From Methylobacillus flagellatus KT (GTDB lineage: Bacteria; Pseudomonadota; Gammaproteobacteria; Burkholderiales; Methylophilaceae), in assembly GCF_000013705.1 (NCBI RefSeq), contig NC_007947.1, positions 1,240,001 through 1,304,000 on the forward strand: a DNA stretch of 64,000 nucleotides, read 5' to 3'. Shown piece after piece: positions 8,075-17,114 of this stretch. Both the position numbers and the translations under genes were made by a program. Position 1 is the first letter of the stretch; each line of letters begins with the position of its first letter. The notes under the pieces are model-generated. The model was not told the DNA's origin. It searched no databases and worked only from the letters and a program-made list of their open reading frames with translations.

Positions 8075-9631
8075 TTAATGGCGGATCAGGTGTTCGAAGG
8101 CGCCTAATGCGGCCTTGGAACCTTCACCCATGGCGATGATGATCTGTTTGAATGGCACAGTGGTGACGTCGCCAGCTGCAAATATGCCAGGCTCCGATGT
8201 CTGGCCTTTGTCATCCACTTCGATCTCACCGAACTTGTTCAGGGTGATCGTGTCCTTGATCCAGTCGGTGTTGGGCACCAGACCGATCTGGATGAATACG
8301 GCAGCCAGGTCAATACGGTGCGATTCCCCAGTTTGGCGATCAATGTAGGTGAGTCCGTTGACCTTTTCACCGTCGCCGTTGATCTCGGTGGTTTGTGCGC
8401 CTGTGATGACGGTGACATTGGGCAGGCTGAACAGTTTTTTCTGCAATACGGCATCAGCCCGGAGCTCATTATTGAATTCGATCAAGGTGACGTCCTTGAC
8501 GATGCCGGCGAGGTCGATCGCAGCTTCCACGCCCGAATTGCCGCCGCCGATCACGGCTACGCTTCTGCCCTTGAACAAGGGGCCGTCGCAGTGTGGGCAG
8601 TAGGCCACGCCGCGTCCGCGGTACTCCTTTTCGCCGGGAACGTTGATTTCCCTCCAGCGCGCGCCGGTGGCGATGATGACGGCTTTTGCCTTGAGCGTCG
8701 CACCGCTTTCGAGCCTGACTTCGGCAAGGCCGCCGTTTTCATGCGCCGGCACCAACGCTGCTGCGCGTTGCAGGTGCATGATGTCCACGTCGTAGCTCTT
8801 GACGTGTTCTTCCAATGCAGCAGCCAGTTTGGGGCCGTCGGTCTCCTTGACCGAGATGAAGTTCTCGATGGCCATGGTGTCCATCACCTGTCCGCCGAAA
8901 CGTTCGGCGACTATCCCGGTGCGTATGCCTTTGCGGGCGGAGTAGATCGCGGCAGATGCTCCGGCAGGGCCGCCGCCGACGATCAATACGTCGAAAGGCT
9001 CCTTGGCGGAAAGTTTTTCCGCTTCTTTCTTGACCGCGCCGGTGTCGATCTTGTTGAGTATTTCCTGCACACCCATACGTCCGTGACCGAATTCCTGGCC
9101 GTTGAGGAATATGGTGGGCACTGCCATGATCTTGCGCTCGTCCACTTCCTTCTGGAACAAGGCGCCGTCAATCATGACATGGCGGATATTCGGGTTGATG
9201 GCCGCCATGAGGTTGAGCGCCTGTACCACTTCTGGACAGTTGTGGCAGCTCAACGAGATGTAGGTCTCGAAGTTGAATTCGCCTTCGAGGTTGCGGATCT
9301 GTTCAATCACTTCCGGCTCTGCCTTAGGAGGGTGTCCGCCTACCTGCAACAGTGCCAATACAAGTGAGGTGAATTCATGCCCCATGGGGAGACCGGCAAA
9401 GCGGATGCTAAGGTTTTTCCCAGGGCTGTTCAAGCTGAAGGAGGGCTTGCGCTGAGTATCATCATCACTTTGTTGGACGGTGATGCGGGAAGACAGGCTC
9501 TTGAGGTCGTCAAGCAACTCCAGCAGCTCACGTGACTTGTCACTGCCGTCTACCGAGGCGGTGATTTCGATGGGCTGGGTGAGTTTATCGAAATAAGCCT
9601 GTAATTGTGTCTTGATGTTTGCGTCCAACAT
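8075..9631 (-). CDS. ahpF: alkyl hydroperoxide reductase subunit F
   Basis: FAD-dependent disulfide reductase that passes electrons from NADH to AhpC. The N-terminal double thioredoxin fold carries the CHNC redox pair at C129/C132. The thioredoxin reductase-like half has the FAD site [10 protein letters not shown] (from about 219) and the second redox pair CPHC at C345/C348, the same positions as in Salmonella AhpF. The 518 aa length is normal. The gene follows ahpC in the same direction with 99 bases between them that hold a repeated GC-rich palindrome. Cytoplasmic; all redox residues are present. Confidence 0.97.
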   Translation of the reverse strand: MLDANIKTQLQAYFDKLTQPIEITASVDGSDKSRELLELLDDLKSLSSRITVQQSDDDTQRKPSFSLNSPGKNLSIRFAGLPMGHEFTSLVLALLQVGGHPPKAEPEVIEQIRNLEGEFNFETYISLSCHNCPEVVQALNLMAAINPNIRHVMIDGALFQKEVDERKIMAVPTIFLNGQEFGHGRMGVQEILNKIDTGAVKKEAEKLSAKEPFDVLIVGGGPAGASAAIYSARKGIRTGIVAERFGGQVMDTMAIENFISVKETDGPKLAAALEEHVKSYDVDIMHLQRAAALVPAHENGGLAEVRLESGATLKAKAVIIATGARWREINVPGEKEYRGRGVAYCPHCDGPLFKGRSVAVIGGGNSGVEAAIDLAGIVKDVTLIEFNNELRADAVLQKKLFSLPNVTVITGAQTTEINGDGEKVNGLTYIDRQTGESHRIDLAAVFIQIGLVPNTDWIKDTITLNKFGEIEVDDKGQTSEPGIFAAGDVTTVPFKQIIIAMGEGSKAALGAFEHLIRH

Positions 9632-9670
9632 GATGTGCTCTCAATTCTGTATCGATATTGCTTGAAGAAA

Positions 9671-9710
9671 TGCCCGGGCATTCGGACAGGGAGTTGGCGA
9701 TGCCCGGGCA
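9671..9710. repeat. paired TGCCCGGGCA palindromes between ahpC and ahpF
   Basis: The 10-base self-complementary word TGCCCGGGCA occurs at 9671-9680 and again at 9701-9710, 30 bases apart. The two copies can pair with each other to form one strong hairpin (extended by A/T on the inner side) in the ahpC-ahpF transcript. Such a structure could protect the ahpC mRNA 3' end or lower ahpF expression relative to ahpC. No T-run follows, so it is not a classical terminator. Confidence 0.6.
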
Positions 9711-9730
9711 CAGTCCAGCTTGACTAGCGT

Positions 9731-10300
9731 TTAGATCTTGCCGACGAGGTCCAGGGATGGAGCCAATGTTGCTTCGCCTTCCTTCCACTTGGCTGGGCAT
9801 ACTTCACCTGGGTGGCTGGCAACATACTGCGCTGCCTTGATCTTGCGCACCAGGTCGGCAGCGTCGCGGCCAATGCCTTCGGCGGTGACTTCAATCGCCT
9901 GGATGATGCCGTTGGGGTCGATGACGAAGGTGCCGCGATCAGCCAGGCCCTGGTCTTCGCGCAATACGCCGAAGTTGCGGGAGATGGCGCCGGTTGGGTC
10001 ACCAATCATTGGGAATTTGATCTTGCGGATGGTATCCGAAGTATCGTGCCATGCCTTGTGGGTGAAGTGGGTATCGGTCGATACGGAATACACTTCCACA
10101 CCAAGCCTTTGCAATTCATCGTAGTTATCGGCGATATCACCCAATTCTGTCGGGCAAACAAAAGTGAAGTCGGCTGGATAGAACACAACGGCAGCCCATT
10201 TGCCCTTCAGATCCGCGTCGGTGACGGTGATGAACTCTCCGTTATGGAATGCAGTGGCCTTGAATGGCTTGATTTCGGTGTTGATAAGGGATGTCGTCAT
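9731..10300 (-). CDS. ahpC: alkyl hydroperoxide reductase subunit C (2-Cys peroxiredoxin)
   Basis: Typical 2-Cys peroxiredoxin that reduces organic and hydrogen peroxides and is recycled by the AhpF encoded downstream. The peroxidatic cysteine is C49 in FVCPTE, and the resolving cysteine C168 in EVCPAKW. Full length at 189 aa. The ATG is preceded by GGAG about 6-8 bases upstream (CTTTAGGAGATTGCT). The 98 bases between ahpC and the next gene are AT-rich and should hold its promoter; I cannot make out a convincing OxyR site. Confidence 0.97.
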   Translation of the reverse strand: MTTSLINTEIKPFKATAFHNGEFITVTDADLKGKWAAVVFYPADFTFVCPTELGDIADNYDELQRLGVEVYSVSTDTHFTHKAWHDTSDTIRKIKFPMIGDPTGAISRNFGVLREDQGLADRGTFVIDPNGIIQAIEVTAEGIGRDAADLVRKIKAAQYVASHPGEVCPAKWKEGEATLAPSLDLVGKI

Positions 10301-10398
10301 AGCAATCTCCTAAAGTGGTTGAAATAGTGAGATTGCAGTGTAGGCGATTTAGTTGATTAAATAAAATTGATTGTTTAAATTTAGGTGATAAATAAATG

Positions 10399-11583
10399 TT
10401 ATCGAACATCGTCTTCCAAGTTGTACTGCAGCATGCAATTACGCCCCGCAGCCTTGGCAGCATACAGCGCAGTATCGGCACGATGCAACATGGCTTCCCA
10501 GTTTGCGGCCAGATCAATATGCGGGTTCCATGTATACAGCCCGATGCTGCAAGTGACATGGCGATTATCGCAGGCGGGGTGGCGCAGGTTGCGCAAGGCC
10601 TCCAGCAGGCGTTCACCCAGGGCTGTGGCTTCTTCCTTGGTGGTATGCGGACAGACGATGCATAATTCTTCACCACCGTAACGCCCGATGATGTCGGTAT
10701 TGCGACAGGTATTGCTCAACGTCAACGCTACGCTCCTCAGTACTTTGTCGCCTGCATCGTGTCCGTATGTGTCGTTGATCAGCTTGAAATGATCAAGGTC
10801 GATCATGAATATGCTGATCGGGCGTTTATAACGGTGCGCCAGGTCTATCTCACGCCGGCCCAGGTTGACCAGGGCACGGCGGTTGTAAATCTTGGTGAGC
10901 TCATCGTGCGTTGCCAAGTGTTCTTTTTCGTGAATGATGGATTCAAAGTACATCAGCAGCAGCCCCAGCGAGCCCAGCAGGTTACACCACATGGGCACCA
11001 GGTAAAGCCCGAAGACGTTCACGGGATTGTGGCTTTGTGGCGTGAGGTCGATGCCGCCGCTGATGGCGAGGATGCCGCGCAAAATAAAGTCGACGGCAGC
11101 CAAGGTGTAGGCAATGATGACTAGGCTGTTGGCAAAAGACAACTTGATGCCGCGGGCCCTGATCACCTCGTAGACGGTCAGGAGCATCATCAATGCCAGC
11201 ATGAGCGAAAAGAGCAGGGCGCGGATGGCTACGGCGAGCTGGAGCAGTACAACCAAGCTATAGGCAATGAAAAAGCCCAGTACCAGGTACCAGCCGACAT
11301 GAGCAGGGCGTTTGCCGAAGAAAGCCTGGGTGCCCCACCATTTTGCCGTCATGGCGGCGATCATCAGGGTAGAGCCGATAATGAGCGGCAGATGTCCGAA
11401 TTTTGAGATGCTGAAAGCGGTGAGCGTAGTGCCGAAGACGCTGATAAGCCCCGAGAGTGCCCAATAGCGGGTACTTCGCTCCGTAGGTGCGAGAAAGTAC
11501 ACTCCGCCCATGATGATCGCGATGCATAGCTGGCTGATCGAATAGGCAATGTTGGCGGTATATGAATTCCAGAAAGAATCCAA
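10399..11583 (-). CDS. membrane-bound diguanylate cyclase (GGDEF)
   Basis: Makes cyclic di-GMP from two GTP. Roughly the first 215 residues form a membrane domain of about six or seven helices without a recognised sensor motif. A GGDEF domain follows, with the active-site variant GGEEL at 303-307, which is compatible with catalysis. The inhibitory I-site RNTD is at 294-297, so the product can probably inhibit the enzyme. The start is TTG at 11583, supported by TGAGGA about 9 bases upstream. It stands alone; the membrane domain presumably senses a ligand or membrane state. Confidence 0.9.
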   Translation of the reverse strand: MDSFWNSYTANIAYSISQLCIAIIMGGVYFLAPTERSTRYWALSGLISVFGTTLTAFSISKFGHLPLIIGSTLMIAAMTAKWWGTQAFFGKRPAHVGWYLVLGFFIAYSLVVLLQLAVAIRALLFSLMLALMMLLTVYEVIRARGIKLSFANSLVIIAYTLAAVDFILRGILAISGGIDLTPQSHNPVNVFGLYLVPMWCNLLGSLGLLLMYFESIIHEKEHLATHDELTKIYNRRALVNLGRREIDLAHRYKRPISIFMIDLDHFKLINDTYGHDAGDKVLRSVALTLSNTCRNTDIIGRYGGEELCIVCPHTTKEEATALGERLLEALRNLRHPACDNRHVTCSIGLYTWNPHIDLAANWEAMLHRADTALYAAKAAGRNCMLQYNLEDDVR

Positions 11584-11674
11584 GCTATTATTTCCTCAGG
11601 TATTCAAAGCCATGCATCTCGAATATCGCAGCAGGAAGCACGAAAACTATGTTGTTCATGCAACTGCTGCCACT

Positions 11675-13576
11675 TTACGCCAAGTTCCGGTTTTCCAGCG
11701 CTTCCCAGCGCGACATGGCCTGGTCGATTTCCGTGTCGATCTCGTTTAGGCGCTGTTGCAATGCACGTACTTGCTCAGCGTTTTCCCGATAGATTTCTGG
11801 ATTAGCAAGTGCGGCATTGATGGAGGCTTGCTCTGCCTCAAGCGCTTCAATCCTGGCGGGCAGGCTCTCTAGCTCGTGCTTTTCCTTGAAGCTGAGCTTG
11901 GTCGCGGGTTTTCTGGTAGTCGCCTCCGGCTTGGGTTTGTCGACGTGCGCTTTGGCAGCGGCCTCAGTGGCTCGGGCTTGTGTATGCCGGAACCAGTCAT
12001 CGTAGCCTCCGCCGAATTCACTCAACACGCCGCCGCCTTCAAAAGCGATGATCTGGGTGACGGTGTTTTCCAGGAAGGCCCGGTCGTGACTGACTAGGAA
12101 TAATGTGCCCTCGAATTCCTGCAGCAGGCTTTCGAGCAATTCCAGTGTTTCGATATCCAGGTCGTTGGTCGGCTCATCCAGTACCAACACGTTGGCTGGG
12201 CGGGCAAACAAGCGGGCCAGCAGCAGCCGGTTGCGTTCGCCGCCGGAGAGCGACTTGACGGGCGATCTCGAGCGCTGCGGCGGAAACAGGAAGTCTTCCA
12301 GGTAGCTGATGACATGCTTGCGCTCATTGCCGATCTGTACAAACTCGGAACCGGGGCTGATCGTGTCAGCCAGCGTAGCTTCTTCATCCAATTGCTCACG
12401 CATCTGGTCGAAATACGCCACATTGAGGTTGGTGCCGCGCTGGATACTGCCGCTGTCAGGTTCGAGCTCACCCAGAATCAGTTTGAGCAGGGTGGATTTG
12501 CCTGCGCCATTCGGCCCAATGAGCCCAATGCGGTCGCCGCGCAGGATGCGGGTGCTGAAATTCTGGATCAGTAGTTTGCCGTCATAACCCATGGAAACCT
12601 GCTCCAGCTCGGCAACCAGTTTGCCGGAGCGTTCTCCGCTATCCAGCGTAAGCCTGACATTGCCCTGACGTTCACGACGGGCAGCCCGTTCCAGACGCAA
12701 GGCTTCCAGCCTGCGTACCCGGCCTTCGTTGCGGGTGCGCCGCGCCTTGATGCCCTGGCGTATCCAGGTCTCTTCCTGCGCAAGGAATTTGTCGAACTTC
12801 GCGGCATGGGTCGCTTCGACCGCCAGCAGTTCTTCCTTCTTTACCTGATATTGGCTGTAATTGCCCTGGAAGTCCGTCAGGCGCCCCCGGTCCAGCTCGA
12901 CGATGCGGGTGGCCAGGCGATCAAGAAAGCGGCGGTCATGCGTGATGAAGAGTAGGCTGCCGTGGAAGTCCAGCAATAGGTTCTCTAGCCATTCGATGGC
13001 GGCAAAGTCCAGATGGTTGGTGGGTTCGTCGAGCAGCAATACCTCGGGCTCAGCCACAAGTGCGCGGGCGAGGGCGACCCGCTTGCGCCAACCGCCAGAG
13101 AGCGTGCCGATTTTCGCTTCCGGATCGAGATGCAACCGGCTCAGTACGGCATCAACGCGTGCCTGGGACTGCCATCCATCCTGTGCCTCGAGCTCATGTT
13201 GTAGGCTCTGGATCCGAGCAACCAGGTGATCGATGTCCGCATCTGGCTCTGCCATCTGCTGCGATACCTGATGATAGTCCATCAATACCTGGCGCAGCCC
13301 ACCCAGGCCTTCTGCCACGGCCTCGAAAATAGTGTGTTCCGGCGCCAGGGATGGTTCTTGCGGTACATAGACGACACGGGTGTCGGGGGCGCGCCAGAGG
13401 TTGCCGTCATCCAGCTTGCTTTCTCCGGCAATGACCTTGAGTAGGCTGGATTTTCCCGCGCCATTGCGGCCAATCAGGCCAACCCGTTCACCAGCATCAA
13501 GCTGGAAGTCGGTATGATCGAGCAAGGGGTAATGTCCATAAGCCAGGCTGGCTTGATCTAGGGTGATATAAGGCAT
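11675..13576 (-). CDS. uup: ABC-F ATPase Uup
   Basis: Soluble ABC-F protein with two ATPase domains and no membrane part. Domain 1 has GRNGAGKSS and LLLDEPTNHLD; domain 2 has GPNGAGKST, LSGGERNR and LVLDEPTNDLD; the C-terminal 90 residues form the charged coiled coil typical of Uup. Family members act on ribosomes or branched DNA, and Uup loss raises transposon excision in E. coli. The open frame reaches 13621, but I choose the ATG at 13576 (MPYITLDQASLAYG), where homology to ABC-F proteins begins. Confidence 0.9.
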   Translation of the reverse strand: MPYITLDQASLAYGHYPLLDHTDFQLDAGERVGLIGRNGAGKSSLLKVIAGESKLDDGNLWRAPDTRVVYVPQEPSLAPEHTIFEAVAEGLGGLRQVLMDYHQVSQQMAEPDADIDHLVARIQSLQHELEAQDGWQSQARVDAVLSRLHLDPEAKIGTLSGGWRKRVALARALVAEPEVLLLDEPTNHLDFAAIEWLENLLLDFHGSLLFITHDRRFLDRLATRIVELDRGRLTDFQGNYSQYQVKKEELLAVEATHAAKFDKFLAQEETWIRQGIKARRTRNEGRVRRLEALRLERAARRERQGNVRLTLDSGERSGKLVAELEQVSMGYDGKLLIQNFSTRILRGDRIGLIGPNGAGKSTLLKLILGELEPDSGSIQRGTNLNVAYFDQMREQLDEEATLADTISPGSEFVQIGNERKHVISYLEDFLFPPQRSRSPVKSLSGGERNRLLLARLFARPANVLVLDEPTNDLDIETLELLESLLQEFEGTLFLVSHDRAFLENTVTQIIAFEGGGVLSEFGGGYDDWFRHTQARATEAAAKAHVDKPKPEATTRKPATKLSFKEKHELESLPARIEALEAEQASINAALANPEIYRENAEQVRALQQRLNEIDTEIDQAMSRWEALENRNLA

Positions 13577-13655
13577 AGGGGCGTATTGTATCAGCGGAGC
13601 GCTGTCGGCTATATGGCCCATTCGGGCCTAGTCAAGACCCTGGCAGGTATTGGTT

Positions 13656-15758
13656 TCAATGCCCTGGAACCACCGGCAAGGGAGATGGTGGCGGCGGGGA
13701 GGATACATTTTCCGGAGGTGTCCCGGAATCTTGGGGTGAGGAGGCGCTGAGTGCTTGGCCGCAAGGGTGGGTGGCGCTACTGGAACCGCTGTCCAGGTAG
13801 GGCAGGATGGCAGCCAGCGGATTGACGAAAGCCAGCGCCACACTGCCAAGCAGGCGGGCAGCAATCGGCGCAGCTTCGGGGCGCACCTTGGGGGCGGCGA
13901 AGCTGCCTTGCACCCTGATCGGCGAGCGTACCGTGAAAGGCGAGAAGTTCTTGGGTTTGGCGGCAAGCAGCAGATCCAGCTCTTCCTGCCCGAGATTGAT
14001 ACTGCCATCAATCAGTACCAAGGTGACAGGCGTGTCGATAAGCGCGACTTCGGGCCTCACCACGCCATCGGATGCCTTGAGGTCCATGACGGCACACTGC
14101 AGGCGTTGCGACTGGTCGCCCCCCAGCCAGGCACTCACGCTTTGCGCAATGTCCAGCCCCAGCAGCTCCATGATCAGCCGCGATATTTCCCCATGCTCGA
14201 CGAACAAGGTGGTTTTGCCGTTGAGTGAGCCCAGCAGCTCGGCGGTGGTCGAACCCTTGCCGGTGAGATCGGTGTGGCCGTTGAGAGTGCCTGTAATATA
14301 GGCAGGCGGCACTGGCTTACCTTGCTTCCTGGCTTCTTCCTGCCGCGCTTTGGACACTTGCAGCCACTTGCCGAGATCGATGTCTTTCCAGCCAAGCTGG
14401 ATCCGCCATTGGGGCGGGTATTGAGCCTGGTCGAGATTTTTGTCCTCATGGGCATCGACCGAGAAGCTGCCTGTCAGGGTGCCATCCGCCGTCTGTGCCA
14501 GGATTTCGCCGATCATGAATTTGCCTTTGTCCAGGCCGAGCTTTGCCTTGAACGGGGAAATCGGCAGGGCGAAGGCGTTACCGAGTTCCATGTAATCCAG
14601 CTTGATTGTGATATCGGCATCCATGAGGTTGAGTGAGGGCAGGTCCAATGGCCGATCGGGGATGACGCGTCCCTCGACAGGCTCGGGCTTACTGCCGTCT
14701 GCTTGCAGTGTGCCGAATGCGGGCGCCAGGTCAGCCAGGTAGAAGCGGCTGCCATCGATATGCCCGCTCAATATCGGAATCCCGGTGGTTTTGCTGCGCG
14801 GATCATACTGGAACGTGGCGGCAAGACTGCTCCTACCGATCTTCGCCGAATCCACATTGACCTCCCATACATCCTTCTGCTTGCTCAGGCTGGCGCTGAG
14901 GCGGAATGGATCGGTCGTGGGGAAGACGCTACCGACTAGTTCGCCCAGCACTGAAAGCGAAGGACCGGTCACAACGGCGCTGCCCTCGATGTTCAGCCTC
15001 CCGAACAGGTCAGCGGCCTGGCCGTCGAAGTCCACGCGGAGCTTGCCATATTCCAGCCAGCCCTTGGACTTGATCGGCGGGGAATCCTCGTCATGGGTGG
15101 CGACCGGGAGGAATCCGGGGGTTTCGAGGAAAGCCTTCAGCGGACGATGCTTAAACTGGCCGTCGACGCTGACTTCGGAGCGCAGTGCTGCCTGCTTGGC
15201 ACCTTCGTCGGTCTTGAATGTCGCTTTCAGCTTGGTGGCGCTGATCGCGTCGTCGATATGACCACTGCCGTTTCTTACGATGAGTGTTTCAATGATGGGG
15301 AAGGGAGAGGCCGGTTGACTCTCATCCTTGGGAAAATCCCATGAGGCGCTGCCGTCCGCGTGACGTACCAGTTGTCCATCAATGGCATCCACGATGATTT
15401 CGTGAATGCGCAGTTCGCCTTGCTTCCTATAGTGCCAAAGGTCGCGGTAGCGCAACTTGAGGCGAATGTTGTCAGCGTCGACCAGGTGTGGAACATTGAA
15501 TTTTTCTGGAGCAGAGATATAAAGATGGCCCAGGTCGAGCTGGATACCCGATAACAAGCGCAGCCTGAAGGGTTTGTCCAACCTGACGTCGCGTTCCAAT
15601 TGCTTGCTCAATAGTGACTGGGCAGGTTCGCGCAGGAAGCTCCAGCCCTGGACTTCGCAAATGACGAAAGCCAGGATCACGCCCAGGAATAGCCAAAGCA
15701 GGATTTTGCCGAATTTGATCAATCTGCGGGCAGTTTGCCCGGCAAGCGGTTGCGCCAT
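13656..15758 (-). CDS. AsmA family protein, 700 aa
   Basis: Large periplasmic protein anchored by one N-terminal helix (residues about 17-36, GKILLWLFLGVILAFVICEV). The rest is beta-rich, with the AsmA N-terminal and C-terminal regions, including the late motif GEISRLIMELLGLDIAQS. AsmA-like proteins are thought to carry or tune phospholipids between the membranes. The C-terminus ends in a Ser/Pro-rich tail. The gene follows an MFS transporter after 51 bases and precedes uup by 79 bases on the same strand. No signal peptidase site is obvious, so it likely stays anchored. Confidence 0.85.
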   Translation of the reverse strand: MAQPLAGQTARRLIKFGKILLWLFLGVILAFVICEVQGWSFLREPAQSLLSKQLERDVRLDKPFRLRLLSGIQLDLGHLYISAPEKFNVPHLVDADNIRLKLRYRDLWHYRKQGELRIHEIIVDAIDGQLVRHADGSASWDFPKDESQPASPFPIIETLIVRNGSGHIDDAISATKLKATFKTDEGAKQAALRSEVSVDGQFKHRPLKAFLETPGFLPVATHDEDSPPIKSKGWLEYGKLRVDFDGQAADLFGRLNIEGSAVVTGPSLSVLGELVGSVFPTTDPFRLSASLSKQKDVWEVNVDSAKIGRSSLAATFQYDPRSKTTGIPILSGHIDGSRFYLADLAPAFGTLQADGSKPEPVEGRVIPDRPLDLPSLNLMDADITIKLDYMELGNAFALPISPFKAKLGLDKGKFMIGEILAQTADGTLTGSFSVDAHEDKNLDQAQYPPQWRIQLGWKDIDLGKWLQVSKARQEEARKQGKPVPPAYITGTLNGHTDLTGKGSTTAELLGSLNGKTTLFVEHGEISRLIMELLGLDIAQSVSAWLGGDQSQRLQCAVMDLKASDGVVRPEVALIDTPVTLVLIDGSINLGQEELDLLLAAKPKNFSPFTVRSPIRVQGSFAAPKVRPEAAPIAARLLGSVALAFVNPLAAILPYLDSGSSSATHPCGQALSASSPQDSGTPPENVSSPPPPSPLPVVPGH

Positions 15759-15809
15759 GGTTTACCTTTGCGATTATCCAGCCCAGGCAAAGTTTGCAGG
15801 AGCTGATGG

Positions 15810-16961
15810 TTACAGGTTCTTTTTTCCGTAGTGCCGCATGCTGTACACGGTCAATAATGCCCCGCATACGGCAACGGCTGCGCTGGCCAGTGCCACAGCA
15901 GGCAAGCCGAAACCGAAGTGGATCACGGCACCGCCCAGGAAGGCGCCGCCCGCATTGCCCAGGTTGAATGCACTCTGGTTGACGGTGGAGGCCATCAGCG
16001 GTGAGTCGCCGGCCTGGGCCATGGCATTGGTCTGCAGGCCGGGGCCGACGGCAAAGCTCACCATTCCCCAGGCAAATGCCGTTAGCACGGCTGCCAGCGT
16101 GAACTGCATGCTCCAGGCGAACAGCATTCCCAGTAAGGCCATGCCTGTCAGTGAGATGGCGATTGTCGGCAATAGTTTCCAATCCGCCATTTTCCCACCG
16201 ATATTGAGCCCGATGGTGGCTGCGATGCCCATCGCGACCAGCATGGCACTGACGTTGCGGGGAGAGAGTCCTGCCATGTCTTCCAGGATAGGCGTGATGT
16301 AGGTGAAGATGGTGAACACCCCGGCGAAGCCGATGGCCGTAATGGCCATGGCCAGCAATACACTGGGTTTGAGCACGGCTCGCATTTCGCGGCGAATGTC
16401 GGGCCTGGGCATGGCGCTGAGGTCGTGGATGAAGCGCCAGATGGCATAGAGGGCGACTGCCCCGCACACTGACACCGTCCAGAACGGGATGCGCCAGCTG
16501 GTTTCCTGGCCCAGCAATGTGCCCAGCGGCACGCCGAGCACGTTCGCCATGGTGAGCCCGGTGAACATCAGTGCCAGGGCGCGGTTGCCTTGGCCCGGAG
16601 GAGCCAGATAGAGCGCGACCACTGCGGCGATGCCGAAAAACGAGCCATGGCTCAATGCGGTGAAGATGCGGGCAGCGGCCAGGGTGAGGTAGTTCGGCGC
16701 CAACGCGCACAGCATGTTGCCGAGAGTGAAAATCGCCATCAACCCCAGCAGCGTGGCCTTGCGTGGACGGTTGATCGTGAGCGCCACCATCAGGGGGCCG
16801 CCAATCACTACACCGAGAGCGTATACGGTGACGAGGTTACCGGTGGCCGGGATGGAGACATCCAGGTCGTGCGCAATGTCGGGTAGCAAACCCATGGGGA
16901 GAAACTCGGTCATGCCGATGCAGAACGCACCAGCGGCCAGTGCAATCATCCAACTGCCCAT
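15810..16961 (-). CDS. MFS transporter, AraJ/YdhP-type efflux permease
   Basis: Twelve-helix major facilitator protein of 383 aa. It starts with a helix typical of the DHA1 arabinose-efflux group (GAFCIGMTEFLPMGLLPDIA), and the loop after helix 2 carries the family A motif in a degenerate form (NRPRKATLLGLM). The substrate is unknown; sugars and drugs are the usual suggestions. It lies upstream of the AsmA gene on the same strand, so the two may share a transcript. No regulator gene is adjacent. Confidence 0.85.
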   Translation of the reverse strand: MGSWMIALAAGAFCIGMTEFLPMGLLPDIAHDLDVSIPATGNLVTVYALGVVIGGPLMVALTINRPRKATLLGLMAIFTLGNMLCALAPNYLTLAAARIFTALSHGSFFGIAAVVALYLAPPGQGNRALALMFTGLTMANVLGVPLGTLLGQETSWRIPFWTVSVCGAVALYAIWRFIHDLSAMPRPDIRREMRAVLKPSVLLAMAITAIGFAGVFTIFTYITPILEDMAGLSPRNVSAMLVAMGIAATIGLNIGGKMADWKLLPTIAISLTGMALLGMLFAWSMQFTLAAVLTAFAWGMVSFAVGPGLQTNAMAQAGDSPLMASTVNQSAFNLGNAGGAFLGGAVIHFGFGLPAVALASAAVAVCGALLTVYSMRHYGKKNL

Positions 16962-17114
16962 ACTCGCCTTACGATGAATTGAGAAAAACAGGACTTGAAA
17001 AGAATACCCTGTGCTTCCGAATGAGCGGAGCGCACGAAAGGAAAAGCCATTCAGGCGCGCTACTTTACCATGCCGCGGTGTCTTGAGGATGAATTTATGG
17101 GACGTAAAACAGCA

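Noticed and set aside
8318..9367. 349-codon plus-strand frame opposite ahpF
   Set aside because: Antisense to a fully conserved gene; shadow.
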